From NCBI GenBank assembly GCA_002440965.1, contig DJWJ01000032.1:1-48284 (forward strand): DNA of 48,284 nucleotides. The letters run 5' to 3'. Under the pieces are notes generated by a model. The model worked only from the letters and a program-made list of their open reading frames with translations, was not told where the DNA came from and made no database searches. Source of the DNA: Candidatus Omnitrophica bacterium UBA6233 (GTDB taxonomy: Bacteria; Omnitrophota; Gorgyraeia; Gygaellales; Profunditerraquicolaceae). Positions 1 through 8,678 of this stretch are shown piece after piece (the first letter of the stretch is position 1; each line of letters begins with the position of its first letter). The position numbers were made by a program, and so were the translations under genes.

Positions 1-28
1 TAGGGTGAGGATTATACCAGGAGGAGAA

Positions 29-388
29 ATGAGAAGTCCGTTAACGGTATTCCTGGTGTCTTTTGCTTTCCTGTTTTTGAGCATTTATTCATCCACCTGT
101 TTTGGTTATCAACAGGTTCAAGCAGAAGAAGTCCAATACATAAAGGGAAGGATTACCCGTGTGGATTTTGTCAGATCAGCCATAATCATGAAGTTTATTC
201 AGGAAAACGGAAATAGCGATGAAATTGCATTTTCCGTTACGCCGCATACAAAGATAAACAAAGGCGAACTGCTCCTTTCCATCTCGGAGCTTAAAGAAGG
301 TGATGAAGTTGTGGTGCGGTATCAAGATTACCCGATGTCCTTTACTTCTTTGAAAGCCGATCAAATTAACGTTAAATCGTCCGCATAA
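29..388 (+). CDS. small secreted protein of unknown function
   Basis: A 119-residue protein. The ATG at 29 is preferred over an in-frame GTG at 5 because AGGAGG lies just upstream of it. Residues 1-25 look like a signal peptide: a short charged N-region, a hydrophobic run FLVSFAFLFLSIY, then small residues. The mature part is short and beta-rich (GRITRVD, EIAFSVTPHTKI, ELKEGDEVVVRYQ), a pattern seen in small OB-like periplasmic domains, but I do not recognise the family. It is probably exported to the periplasm. It ends 157 bases before the tRNA gene and appears to be the last gene of a unit that begins outside the window. The gene call is fairly sure; the function is unknown. Confidence 0.7.
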   Translation: MRSPLTVFLVSFAFLFLSIYSSTCFGYQQVQAEEVQYIKGRITRVDFVRSAIIMKFIQENGNSDEIAFSVTPHTKINKGELLLSISELKEGDEVVVRYQDYPMSFTSLKADQINVKSSA

Positions 389-495
389 GAAGCGATATGC
401 GAAGTAAAGATTACGGTATTTGTGGGCGCATTCCTTTCTTTCGTTATTTTTGAGAAGAAAGCTAAAAGTATACTTTAACTCAGGTTTTGTAGTTA

Positions 496-524
496 TTGCC
501 AATCCGGATAAATTCTGTTATACT
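496..524 (+). promoter_or_regulatory. sigma-70-type promoter for tRNA-Pro
   Basis: TTGCCA at 496-501 and TATACT at 519-524 are separated by 17 bp, with TGT immediately before the -10 (extended -10). Predicted transcription start is near 531, about 15 nt before the tRNA. The rest of the 389-545 gap shows only a weak 7-bp stem (CTTTCTT/AAGAAAG) and no clear terminator. Confidence 0.7.
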
Positions 525-545
525 AATCTGAAAATAATTTTTTGA

Positions 546-620
546 CGGGGCGTGGCTCAGTTTGGCTAGAGCGCAGCGTTCGGGACGCTGAGGTCGGTGG
601 TTCAAGTCCACTCGCCCCGA
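546..620 (+). tRNA. tRNA-Pro (anticodon CGG)
   Basis: A complete cloverleaf can be drawn by eye. The acceptor stem is CGGGGCG/CGCCCCG with discriminator A. The D stem is GCTC/GAGC. The anticodon stem is CAGCG/CGCTG around the loop TTCGGGA, giving anticodon CGG (codon CCG). The T stem is GGTGG/CCACT with loop TTCAAGT. The 5' C and discriminator A are typical of bacterial tRNA-Pro. CCA is not encoded (CT follows A73), so the 3' end must be added by a nucleotidyltransferase such as the one at 5018. Confidence 0.95.
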
Positions 621-676
621 CTATTCTTCAATAGCTTTAGAATGGTCATTCTCGGCGTAGTCGAAGATGATTATTT

Positions 677-949
677 ATGAAAAAGCGGGCGCATATTTAT
701 TATTCCGGCAATGTCCAGGGGATAGGTTTTCGTTTTACCGTTATTCGTCTTGCTGAAAAATTGGATGTTGCAGGATGGGTGAATAACCTTGGAGACGCAA
801 GGGTAGAGTTAGTTGCCGAAGCCAACGAAGGCGCTCTGCAAGATTTTCTTTCGCAAATCAGCAATATTTTCAGCCGCTATATTCAGAATATTGATGTGAG
901 TTGGGAACCCGCAACAGGTGAATTTAAGGATTTCGGAGTAAGATTTTAA
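677..949 (+). CDS. acyP: acylphosphatase
   Basis: A 90-residue acylphosphatase, which hydrolyses carboxyl-phosphate bonds of small acyl phosphates in the cytoplasm. The family signature GNVQGIGFR is at residues 11-19, with the phosphate-binding Arg at 19. GWVNNLGDARVEL follows, with the catalytic Asn at about 37. Length matches the family norm of 90-100. The gene stops exactly one base before the ligA start codon, so the two are probably co-transcribed. No good ribosome binding site is visible upstream of the ATG; readthrough from the tRNA-Pro promoter is possible, since no terminator is seen between them. Confidence 0.93.
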   Translation: MKKRAHIYYSGNVQGIGFRFTVIRLAEKLDVAGWVNNLGDARVELVAEANEGALQDFLSQISNIFSRYIQNIDVSWEPATGEFKDFGVRF

Positions 950-2941
950 ATGTCCGACCCGCATAAAACTATTCAGTCGCTAAGAGAACAGATTCAGCAT
1001 CACGATTGTCTTTATTACGTTTTAAGCCAGCCGAAAATTTCCGATAAAGAATACGACGATTTAATGCGTAAACTTAAAAGTCTGGAGGATGAGTATCCTC
1101 AATTCAAATCGAGTGATTCTCCTACGGCGCGTGTCAGCGGAGGGGTTCTGGAAGGTTTTAAGGCGGTTAAACACGCCCAAAAGATGTTTTCTCTGGATAA
1201 TACGTATGATTTTGATGAACTCAAAGATTGGGAGGCCCGGGTTTCTAAGGGTTTGAAAAAGAACGGAGAAAAAGAGTTTGTTGCCGAGCTCAAAATTGAC
1301 GGAGTAAGCGTAAATCTTGCTTATATAAAAGGCAGGTTGGCGGTTGGAGCAACCCGGGGTGACGGAGAAGAGGGAGAAGATGTTACGCAGAATATCAAGA
1401 CTATCCGGGCAATCCCTTTGGTCCTGTTAGGCGGGAATATCCCTGAGTTCGTAGAGATACGCGGTGAGATTTATATGGATAGGGTTGAATTCAATAGATT
1501 GAATAAAGACAGGGAAGACGCGCAAGAAGTTTTATTCGCCAATCCCAGAAATGCCGCGAGCGGATCTTTGAAACTTTTGGACACCGGGCTTATGTCCCGC
1601 AGGCGCCTGAATTTTTTCGCCCATTCTTTGGGGGAATCGTCAGGGCTTAGGGTGAAAACCCATTGGGAGTTCTTGGCTCAACTAAGAGAATGGGGCGTGC
1701 GTGTGGATACGCATTCTAAACTTTGCGGAAATTTAGGCGAAGCTATTGAGTATTGCAATGAATGGGAAAAGAAAAGGGGTAATTTGACATATGATATTGA
1801 CGGGATAGTGATTAAGGTTAACGATATTGCTCAACAAAAGGAGTTGGGTTTTACGTCAAAGAGCCCGCGTTGGGCAGTGGCCTATAAATTCCCGGCGCAT
1901 CAGGCTACTACGGATGTGCTTGGGATCAATGTCAATGTCGGCAGGACAGGAGTAATTACTCCTACCGTCGAGTTAAAGCCGGTGAAATGCGCCGGCGTAA
2001 TCATACGTAATGCCACGCTACATAATTTTGATGAGATTAAACGTTTGAACATCAAGGTTGGCGACCGTGTTTTGATTGAGCGGGCCGGAGAAGTGATCCC
2101 GAAAGTGGTTAAGGTTGTCGATTCCAGAGGGAAAGAGCCGTTTAGGGTTCCAACGGCCTGTCCGGTTTGTTTGGGAAAAGTGGTTAAAGAAAAGGAAGAA
2201 GATGTCGCCTATCGTTGCATAAACCCATCTTGCCCTGCGCAACTTGAAAGGGCTTTATTCCATTTTGCTTCGCGTGGAGCGATGGATATTGAAGGCATGG
2301 GGGAAGTGGTTATTGCTCAACTGGTGCGGTTAAGATTAGTTAAGGATTTTGCGGACATTTATGAATTGGAGCCGCAGGATCTGAAGAAATTAGAATTGTT
2401 CAAAGAAAAGAAAATCGCAAATTTGCTTTTTGGTATTCAAAAGAGCAAGCGCCGTTCGCTCTCCCGGTTGATTTTTGCGTTAGGGATCCGTCATGTCGGA
2501 GAAAAGGCCGCGTTTGTGCTGGCCAGGGAATTTAAGGCTCTGGATAAATTATCCTCTGCCAAAAAAGAAGAATTGGATAGCATTTATGAAATAGGCTCGG
2601 TTATGGCGGATTCAATCGTCGATTATTTCAGCCAAAGTTCAACCCGCAGGCTGATTGAAAGATTGGAAAAGGCCGGATTAAACTTTAAAGAAGAATCCAG
2701 TCAGAATAAATCTGTTCTTTTTGATGGGAAAAATATAGTTTTTACCGGCGAGTTAAAAGAATTCAGCCGCCAAAGGGCGGAAGAATTGGCGCGCAGTCTG
2801 GGCGCAAATCCGACCTCTTCGGTAAGCAAAAATACGGATTTTGTCCTAGTCGGGAAAAACCCCGGTTCGAAATACGCTAAGGCGTTAAAATTGGGAGTAA
2901 GGATTATTAACGAAAAGAAGTTCAAGGAGATGATTAAATGA
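950..2941 (+). CDS. ligA: NAD+-dependent DNA ligase LigA
   Basis: A 663-residue NAD+-dependent DNA ligase that seals nicks in replication and repair. The N-terminal Ia domain, which binds NMN, carries HHDCLYYVLSQPKISDKEYD at residues 17-36. The adenylated lysine is K115 in ELKIDG. An OB-fold follows, then a four-cysteine zinc finger (CPVC ... CINPSC) near residue 400, helix-hairpin-helix repeats, and a C-terminal BRCT domain from about 590 (FTGELKEFSRQRAEELARSL). All domains are intact and the length is typical. The ATG directly abuts the acyP stop, and the 3' end overlaps the next gene as ATGA. Confidence 0.97.
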   Translation: MSDPHKTIQSLREQIQHHDCLYYVLSQPKISDKEYDDLMRKLKSLEDEYPQFKSSDSPTARVSGGVLEGFKAVKHAQKMFSLDNTYDFDELKDWEARVSKGLKKNGEKEFVAELKIDGVSVNLAYIKGRLAVGATRGDGEEGEDVTQNIKTIRAIPLVLLGGNIPEFVEIRGEIYMDRVEFNRLNKDREDAQEVLFANPRNAASGSLKLLDTGLMSRRRLNFFAHSLGESSGLRVKTHWEFLAQLREWGVRVDTHSKLCGNLGEAIEYCNEWEKKRGNLTYDIDGIVIKVNDIAQQKELGFTSKSPRWAVAYKFPAHQATTDVLGINVNVGRTGVITPTVELKPVKCAGVIIRNATLHNFDEIKRLNIKVGDRVLIERAGEVIPKVVKVVDSRGKEPFRVPTACPVCLGKVVKEKEEDVAYRCINPSCPAQLERALFHFASRGAMDIEGMGEVVIAQLVRLRLVKDFADIYELEPQDLKKLELFKEKKIANLLFGIQKSKRRSLSRLIFALGIRHVGEKAAFVLAREFKALDKLSSAKKEELDSIYEIGSVMADSIVDYFSQSSTRRLIERLEKAGLNFKEESSQNKSVLFDGKNIVFTGELKEFSRQRAEELARSLGANPTSSVSKNTDFVLVGKNPGSKYAKALKLGVRIINEKKFKEMIK

Positions 2942-3486
2942 AAGTCAAAAATAATAATTCAAAAGTCAAAACTACAAGTAAAAAATCAAAAGCTTTGACT
3001 TTTAGGTCGTTGTTTTTACTTTTTGCTTTTTACTTTTTGTTTTTTAACTTATGCGGCTGCGAGGCATTTGTGCGCAAGTTCACGCGTAAATCCAAAAAAA
3101 ACCAGCCCGAAGAGATGGTTTTGGCTCCTGAAGAATGGAAAGGCCCGCAAATGACCAAAGAAGAAAAATACCGGCAGTATTTTATTTTTTGGCAATCCTG
3201 GCAGGATGAGCTTATCAACGCTTTGTCAGCGAAAGCCTCCCGGAAAAAAAGGCTTGATTGCGCTGATCAAGCGGTCAAGAACCTGGCGGGTATGCGTTCT
3301 CTGCTTAATGAGAGCGGAAAAAAGCAGCTGGATGTTTACATAAGGCAGCTTATTGAGCTTAAGGGTGTGATTGCGTCTGACATATACGGCTATTCGAGGG
3401 ATTCTAACCGTCAGGGCGCGGAGAGGGTAAGGATGAATATCCTGCAAAGATTTTCTTACAGCGATATAAAAAACGATTTGCTATGA
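2938..3486 (+). CDS. putative lipoprotein, repeat-derived signal peptide
   Basis: A 182-residue protein of unknown function, overlapping the ligA stop (ATGA). The first 41 residues form an unusually long lipoprotein-type signal. Residues 1-18 are lysine-rich (seven Lys) and residues 20-37 are almost entirely F/L/Y. The lipobox is LCGC with C41 as the likely lipidated cysteine; Cys at -2 is unusual. The mature part is charged and mostly helical (LDCADQAVKNLAGMRSLL and so on). Lgt and LspA are encoded at 31.8 and 31.3 kb. The DNA of the signal region resembles the AT-rich inverted repeats found between other genes in this window. The gene call is good; the function is unknown. Confidence 0.78.
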   Translation: MKVKNNNSKVKTTSKKSKALTFRSLFLLFAFYFLFFNLCGCEAFVRKFTRKSKKNQPEEMVLAPEEWKGPQMTKEEKYRQYFIFWQSWQDELINALSAKASRKKRLDCADQAVKNLAGMRSLLNESGKKQLDVYIRQLIELKGVIASDIYGYSRDSNRQGAERVRMNILQRFSYSDIKNDLL

Positions 3487-4097
3487 TACTAGAGGCGGTT
3501 TCTGTGGGTTCGATGGGCGTTAATTGTTACATATTGGCTGAGGCTAAAGGTTCCAGAGCCATAATTATCGATCCGGGGGATCAGGCCTTTAAAATCAGAA
3601 ATGTTTTGGATAAATATGGGCTTAAGCCCGCCTTTATCATTAATACCCATGGGCATTTTGACCATATTGGAGCGGATAATGATTTTGGCATCCCGGTCTA
3701 CGCGCATACATCCGATATTCCTTTGCTCAAGGATGCCCTGCTGAATTTATCAGGTTTATTTTCTTCTCCTGTTATGGTTGAGTCCGAAATCAAATCATTG
3801 GAAGATAACCAGATTATCGATTTGGATGGAATACGGTTAAAGGTTTTGCATACGCCCGGGCACACAGAAGGGGGAATCACCTTACTGCTTCAGAAGCCGG
3901 TGGATAAAATAGCTTTTACCGGAGATACGTTATTCTGCGGCGGAATAGGAAGGTCGGATTTAGCCGGAGGCAGCCAGGATTTGCTGGTCAAGTCTATAAA
4001 GGAGAAATTATTCACTTTAGCCGATGATACCAGGATTTATCCCGGGCACGGCAGGCCTTCTACGGTAGGAGAAGAGAAGCGAAGCGGCTTGTTATGA
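3483..4097 (+). CDS. MBL-fold metallo-hydrolase (glyoxalase II-like)
   Basis: A 204-residue metallo-beta-lactamase-fold hydrolase. The metal-binding motif THGHFDH is at residues 55-61 (HxHxDH). It is followed by the third His in LHTPGHTEGG, the bridging Asp in FTGDTLF, and the last His in IYPGHG. This is the layout of the small GloB-like or YcbL-like subgroup, which cleaves thioesters such as S-lactoylglutathione or related substrates; the exact substrate cannot be read from sequence. It overlaps the lipoprotein gene by 4 bp at its start and the recombinase gene by 4 bp at its end, so all three are likely translated together. Confidence 0.92.
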   Translation: MILEAVSVGSMGVNCYILAEAKGSRAIIIDPGDQAFKIRNVLDKYGLKPAFIINTHGHFDHIGADNDFGIPVYAHTSDIPLLKDALLNLSGLFSSPVMVESEIKSLEDNQIIDLDGIRLKVLHTPGHTEGGITLLLQKPVDKIAFTGDTLFCGGIGRSDLAGGSQDLLVKSIKEKLFTLADDTRIYPGHGRPSTVGEEKRSGLL

Positions 4098-4981
4098 AAG
4101 AACTCATTGATACGTTTCTTAATTATCTTGCGGTCGAGCGCGGCCTGTCGAACAATACGATTATCTCTTACCGCGAGGATTTAAATGCTTACCTGGATTT
4201 TATTGAGAAAAGCAATATCAATACGTTGTCCAAAATATCCAAAAACAATATTACCAGTTTTATGTTTTGCCAAAAGGAGAAGGGGATATCGGTTAATTCC
4301 ATTGCCCGCAGGCTTGCCGCAATAAGGATGTTTCACCGTTTCCTTACGCGCGAAAGGATATTGAAGGATGATCCCAGCACTTTAATCGATTCCCCGAAAC
4401 TTTGGAAGAAGATTCCCGAGACGCTTACCCTCAATGAGGTGGAGGCTTTGATTATGCAGCCGGATGCCCGAAGCGTTCAAGGCTTGCGGGATAGAGCAAT
4501 ACTGGAAACGCTTTATGCTACCGGTATGCGTGTATCCGAGGCGGTAAACCTGAAGAAAGACAATGTAAATTTAGATATAGGATTTTTACGCTGTATCGGA
4601 AAAGGGAACAAAGAAAGAGTTATTCCATTAGGGAAGAAAGCCATAGTCAGTATAAATAAGTATCTGGAAGGCTCCCGGCCAAAGCTGCTGAACAATAAAG
4701 AATCGGAATTCCTGTTTGTCAGCCGTTTTGGCAAAAAAATATCCCGGCAGTCGTTTTGGAAGATTGTCAAGAAATACGCTAAATCCGCGCGTATCAAGAA
4801 ACCGATTAAGCCGCATATCTTAAGGCATTCGTTTGCCACGCATTTACTTGAACATGGAGCGGATTTGCGTTCGGTGCAGGAGATGCTGGGGCACTCCGAT
4901 ATTTCTACTACCCAGATTTATACCCATATAAATAAGGATAGGTTAAAAAATATACACAGGCAGTTTCATCCTCGGCCGTAA
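4094..4981 (+). CDS. xerD: tyrosine recombinase XerC/XerD
   Basis: A 295-residue site-specific tyrosine recombinase that resolves chromosome dimers at dif together with FtsK. The N-terminal SAM-like core-binding domain (residues 1-90) includes LAVERGLSNNTIISY. The catalytic residues are all present: R146 in TGMRVSEA, K170 in GKGNKERVIPL, H241 and R244 in HILRHSF, H267 in LGHSDI and nucleophile Y276 in TTQIYTH. The length is that of chromosomal Xer proteins rather than phage integrases, and the gene is embedded in housekeeping genes. XerC and XerD cannot be separated confidently by eye; XerD-like is my preference. It overlaps the MBL gene by 4 bp. Confidence 0.93.
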   Translation: MKELIDTFLNYLAVERGLSNNTIISYREDLNAYLDFIEKSNINTLSKISKNNITSFMFCQKEKGISVNSIARRLAAIRMFHRFLTRERILKDDPSTLIDSPKLWKKIPETLTLNEVEALIMQPDARSVQGLRDRAILETLYATGMRVSEAVNLKKDNVNLDIGFLRCIGKGNKERVIPLGKKAIVSINKYLEGSRPKLLNNKESEFLFVSRFGKKISRQSFWKIVKKYAKSARIKKPIKPHILRHSFATHLLEHGADLRSVQEMLGHSDISTTQIYTHINKDRLKNIHRQFHPRP

Positions 4982-5017
4982 AGCAGCGTTCAGCCGATAG
5001 CGATATGTAAAGAGAAG

Positions 5018-6286
5018 ATGAGAAAATATCTGCAAAATATACCGGAAGAGCTGAAAAACTTAATAGAAAAAGTGCGTTATATTTCCGCCAAAGAAAATCT
5101 GAAGGCGTATCTAGTCGGCGGATTTGTCCGTGATTTGATCCTGGGGGTGAAAAATCTGGATTTGGATATCGTCATCGAGGGCGATGGAATAAAATTCGCC
5201 GGTATTGCCGCAAAATCGCTGGGAGCAAAAATCACGGCCCACGGGCAATTCGGGACGGCCTCGGTTTTTATAAAACCTAATCTAAAAATCGATTTCTCCA
5301 GCGCCAGAAAAGAATATTACCCCGGTTCGGCGCATTTGCCTGTAGTCAGCCCGGGCTCGTTAAGGGAAGATTTATTCCGCAGGGACTTTACAATTAACGC
5401 CATGGCTATCAATTTAGCTGATGAAAAACTTGTCGATTATTTTGAAGGGCAAACCGACCTGAAACACAAAGTTATCCGTATTTTGCACGATGTAAGCTTT
5501 ATAGACGACCCAACGCGCATCTTACGGGCGGTCCGTTTTGAGCAGAGGTATGGTTTTAAAATAGAGCCTAAGACTCTGAGTTTATTGAGGGAAACGGTGG
5601 AAAACGGTTTATTGGAAAAGGTCCATCCACACAGGATGCGTGATGAATTGATGCTGGCCTTGAAGGAAGATAATCCTAATAAACAGATAAGGCGGCTGGA
5701 TAGATTAACGGGATTAAATTTTATCTTAGCGAAGGCAGCTATGCCTGCAGGTTCTTATTTGTTTCTTAAAGCTATTGATAAGGAAATCAGCTGGTTTAAT
5801 AAAACCTATCTCCGGCGCAGGCCGTTGGATAGCTGGTTGATTTATCTCATCGGTTTATTGGATGTTTTAGGAATCGGGGCGATTAAAAACATATGCGCTA
5901 AATTCGGTTTCCGCAAAGGGGAAGAGAAGAGGCTTTTGACTTACAAGCGGTTTCAATCCCAGGGTATCAGAGAATTAAGCAAGGCCGGAATCAACCCGGC
6001 GAGGATTTACGCGTTGCTGGAACCGTTAAGTTATGAGACAATAATCGCCCTGAGGGCTAGATACAGAAATCCGGTATTCCGGCGCAATGTGGCGGATTTC
6101 CTGGAAGTCTATAACGGAATGCGTATTTTTGTCGGCGGACAAGACTTGCGTCGCCTGGGCGTTTTGCCCGGGCCAAGATATCAGAAAATATTCGCGCAGG
6201 TTCTTGATGCCAAGCTTAACGGCCGGGTTAAGACCAGGGAAGAAGAATTAATTCTTATCAAGCAGTTGCTAAAAAAGAGGAGTTGA
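5018..6286 (+). CDS. cca: CCA tRNA nucleotidyltransferase / poly(A) polymerase family
   Basis: A 422-residue class II nucleotidyltransferase. The signature YLVGGFVRDLILG (31-43) is followed by the metal-binding DLD at 48-50. RRDFTINAMAINL near residue 125 and ILRAVRFEQRYGFKI near 170 are the nucleotide-selecting neck motifs of this family. The C-terminal half is helical. The most likely role is adding CCA to tRNA 3' ends. This fits the tRNA-Pro in this window, which lacks an encoded CCA, but an A-adding or poly(A) polymerase variant of the family cannot be excluded. AGAGAAG precedes the ATG, and rbfA follows after 4 bp. Confidence 0.9.
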   Translation: MRKYLQNIPEELKNLIEKVRYISAKENLKAYLVGGFVRDLILGVKNLDLDIVIEGDGIKFAGIAAKSLGAKITAHGQFGTASVFIKPNLKIDFSSARKEYYPGSAHLPVVSPGSLREDLFRRDFTINAMAINLADEKLVDYFEGQTDLKHKVIRILHDVSFIDDPTRILRAVRFEQRYGFKIEPKTLSLLRETVENGLLEKVHPHRMRDELMLALKEDNPNKQIRRLDRLTGLNFILAKAAMPAGSYLFLKAIDKEISWFNKTYLRRRPLDSWLIYLIGLLDVLGIGAIKNICAKFGFRKGEEKRLLTYKRFQSQGIRELSKAGINPARIYALLEPLSYETIIALRARYRNPVFRRNVADFLEVYNGMRIFVGGQDLRRLGVLPGPRYQKIFAQVLDAKLNGRVKTREEELILIKQLLKKRS

Positions 6287-6290
6287 GCAA

Positions 6291-6680
6291 ATGTCATCAA
6301 GGCAAGATAGAGTAGCTGAGGCGATAAGGCAGGAAGCCAGTCTTATAATTCATGATAAATTGAAAGACCCGAGATTAGGCTTTGTAACTATCACCAGGGT
6401 TGAGGTCACTCCGGATTTAAGATATGCCAAGATTTTTTTCAGTGTTTTGGGAAATGAAGAATCTTACGGTAAGACAAAAGAGGCTTTGGATTCGGCTTTG
6501 GGTTTTGTGCGTAAATTAGTTGCCGGGAGGCTTAATTTGAGATTCGCTCCCGAAGTCGCTTTTTATGAAGACAGGTCGACGGAGTATAGCGTGCGCATAG
6601 AAGAAGTTCTAAATGAAATAAAGGAGCTTGATGAACAGAATAAGCCTAAAAAAGGCCGTCGCGTCAATAAAAAAGTATAA
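6291..6680 (+). CDS. rbfA: ribosome-binding factor A
   Basis: A 129-residue RbfA, a KH-like protein needed for 16S rRNA 5'-end maturation and 30S assembly. Family features are SRQDRVAEAIRQEASLII at the N terminus, DPRLGFVTITRVEVTPDLRY in the middle, and LRFAPEVAFYEDRSTEYSVR near the C terminus. A short basic tail (KPKKGRRVNKKV) follows. It starts 4 bp after the cca gene, and the next gene begins inside it with a 50-bp overlap, so translation of the two is probably coupled. Its pairing with the following DHH phosphoesterase is a conserved arrangement in many bacteria. Confidence 0.95.
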   Translation: MSSRQDRVAEAIRQEASLIIHDKLKDPRLGFVTITRVEVTPDLRYAKIFFSVLGNEESYGKTKEALDSALGFVRKLVAGRLNLRFAPEVAFYEDRSTEYSVRIEEVLNEIKELDEQNKPKKGRRVNKKV

Positions 6681-7617
6681 ACGTTTCCTGATTAGCAGTC
6701 ATACCAGCCCGGAAGGAGATGCTTTAGGTTCAGAGATGGCTGTCCATTGTTTGTTGAAAAAACTGGGTAAGGAGGCGTTTATCGTTAATGAGGACCCGCT
6801 TCCGCCGGAGTATAATTTCTTGCCCGGCAAGGAAAGCGTAAATCTTTATAAACCTGATTTGAGGAATATTGATTTTGACTGTATGCTTATTCTTGATTGC
6901 ACGGACTTAAGCCGGATCGGTTTGGTCCGGGAGTTAAATAAGGAGAATAAACCCATTATCAATATAGACCATCATATAAGCAATAAGGAATTCGGTTTAG
7001 TCAATTGGGTTGAACCTGAGGCGTCTTCGGCTTCGGAGATGGTTTTCAGGCTTTATAAAGAAATGCGCGTTCCCTTCGACGGAAATTCAGCCTTGTTTTT
7101 ATATGCCGGCATGCTTACGGATACCGGGTCATTCCGTTATTCGAATGCCTCCGGTTTTACCCATAAAGCCGTTGCGGAGCTATTGGGTTTTAGCATCGAT
7201 GTCAATCAGGTATATAAGAATATTTATGAGAACATACCTTTTAGCGATATGCAGATATTAATCAAGGTGTTGTCCTGTATACATACGGTGAATGCGGGAA
7301 AAATAGCTTGGGTGGAAGTCCCGGCAAAATTATTGAGGCACAAGAAGCTGTCTTTCGATTTGACCGACCATCTTTTAAGCTTTGTGCGGGCGATAAGAGG
7401 AGTTGAGGTTGCGGCGCTTTTTAAAGAGAATCTGGGAGTGAGAAACGAGATTCGGGTTAACTTAAGGTCTACTGGGCTGGCTGATGTGAATAAAGTAGCA
7501 CAAGGTTTTGGCGGGGGTGGCCATAGGACCGCTTCCGGATGCACTATCCGCGGTAAACTTTCGGATGTGCGCGCAAAAGTCATCTCCAGCATCCGCCGAA
7601 ATCTAAAAATAACATAA
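6631..7617 (+). CDS. nrnA: DHH-family phosphoesterase (NrnA-like oligoribonuclease / pAp phosphatase)
   Basis: A 328-residue DHH/DHHA1 phosphoesterase. The DHH domain shows SHTSPEGDALGSE at about 23-35, DCTD near 90 and the hallmark IDHH near 113. The DHHA1 domain ends with GGGGHRTASG. NrnA-type enzymes degrade nano-RNA and dephosphorylate 3'-phosphoadenosine 5'-phosphate in the cytoplasm. AAGGAG at 6621-6626 supports the ATG at 6631; an in-frame TTG at 6628 sits too close to it. The first 50 bp overlap the end of rbfA. The narrower biochemical specificity (nano-RNA, pAp or c-di-AMP products) is inferred from the family. Confidence 0.9.
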   Translation: MNRISLKKAVASIKKYKRFLISSHTSPEGDALGSEMAVHCLLKKLGKEAFIVNEDPLPPEYNFLPGKESVNLYKPDLRNIDFDCMLILDCTDLSRIGLVRELNKENKPIINIDHHISNKEFGLVNWVEPEASSASEMVFRLYKEMRVPFDGNSALFLYAGMLTDTGSFRYSNASGFTHKAVAELLGFSIDVNQVYKNIYENIPFSDMQILIKVLSCIHTVNAGKIAWVEVPAKLLRHKKLSFDLTDHLLSFVRAIRGVEVAALFKENLGVRNEIRVNLRSTGLADVNKVAQGFGGGGHRTASGCTIRGKLSDVRAKVISSIRRNLKIT

Positions 7618-7633
7618 CTAAATAATTTCTCCG

Positions 7634-8554
7634 ATGCGGATTATCTACGGCATAAACAATATCAAAAAAATAAGAAACCCGGTGATAGCTATGGGTGTTT
7701 TTGATGGCTTGCATCGCGGGCACCGCCGGATACTTAAGGCCGCAAACGCTAAGGCTAAGAAGATCGGAGGCGAAAGCGTTGCCCTAACATTCTATCCTCA
7801 TCCGCAAAAAGAAGAGAGTCTGTATTCGCTGGAGCACAGGCTGCAGCTTATCGCCGAATTAGGCTTAGATGTCTGTATTGTCGTGCATTTTAGCAGTCAT
7901 TTCTCCAGGATTGAAGCCAAAGATTTCGTTGAGGATGTTTTGGTGGATAAAATCGGAGCAGCCTTTGTCTATGTAGGTAAGGATTTTCGGTTTGGATATA
8001 AATCAAAAGGAAATCTGGATTTTCTAAAAAAAATGGGAAAGGTTTGCAATTTTAAAGTAAGGGGTTTTAGCATCATAAAAGTCCGTGGTATTCCAATAAG
8101 CAGCACATTAATCCGCAAGCTCATAAGAAATGGGGATATTAAGGGGGCGCAGAAACTGCTGGATCGGCCGGTGAGTATCTTGGGAACGGTTATCCGGGGG
8201 ACGAAAATCGGCAGGCTTCTGGGCTTCTCGACGGCAAATATTAATCCTCATCATGAAGTAATTCCATCAGAAGGGATTTATGCCGTGAGGGTAATTTTTG
8301 GCAAGAAAGAGTTCAAGGGCGCCTGTTATATTGGAACCAGGCCAACCGTGCCCGATAAGCTCAAGGCTAAAGGTTCACATAGGCGGGTGAATGTCGAAGT
8401 CCATATTTTCAACTTCCATAAAAACATTTACGGGAAATACCTCGAAATAAAGTTTGTCAAAAAAATCAGGCCGGATAAAAAATTTGCCTCTTTGGCTATT
8501 TTAGCAAAACAAATCCAAAAAGACGTGATTTGTGCGAAAGAAATCCTCTCTTAA
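7634..8554 (+). CDS. ribF: bifunctional riboflavin kinase / FAD synthetase
   Basis: A 306-residue RibF, which phosphorylates riboflavin to FMN and adenylylates it to FAD. The N-terminal nucleotidyltransferase domain has the HxGH motif in GVFDGLHRGHRRIL, then TFYPHP, and ISSTLIRKLIRNGDI near 155. The C-terminal riboflavin kinase domain has GRLLGFSTANI, a variant of the usual G-x-x-x-GFPTAN, followed by GIYAV and GTRPT. Length is normal for the family. It starts 16 bp after the DHH gene and is the last gene before the dcw promoter. Confidence 0.95.
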   Translation: MRIIYGINNIKKIRNPVIAMGVFDGLHRGHRRILKAANAKAKKIGGESVALTFYPHPQKEESLYSLEHRLQLIAELGLDVCIVVHFSSHFSRIEAKDFVEDVLVDKIGAAFVYVGKDFRFGYKSKGNLDFLKKMGKVCNFKVRGFSIIKVRGIPISSTLIRKLIRNGDIKGAQKLLDRPVSILGTVIRGTKIGRLLGFSTANINPHHEVIPSEGIYAVRVIFGKKEFKGACYIGTRPTVPDKLKAKGSHRRVNVEVHIFNFHKNIYGKYLEIKFVKKIRPDKKFASLAILAKQIQKDVICAKEILS

Positions 8555-8640
8555 TCCTCAAGAATTCCACAATATATAGTCGTTTTGATTCTAAATAGCC
8601 ACTACTTGTTGATTTATAATCAGTTAGGTAATTATTCTTC

Positions 8641-8669
8641 TTGACAAAAGGGAGTATTTTATCTATACT
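8641..8669 (+). promoter_or_regulatory. dcw cluster promoter (upstream of mraZ)
   Basis: TTGACA at 8641-8646 and TATACT at 8664-8669 have a 17-bp spacer, close to perfect sigma-70 consensus. The predicted start is about 8675-8677, directly in front of the MraZ boxes. This is likely the main promoter of the mraZ-to-ftsA block. The rest of the 184-bp gap after ribF shows no clear terminator. Confidence 0.85.
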
Positions 8670-8678
8670 TTCTCTATT

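Noticed and set aside
4094..4981. Integrase of a mobile element
   Set aside because: Length, full Xer motif set, tight overlap with housekeeping genes and absence of phage or att features point to a chromosomal Xer recombinase.
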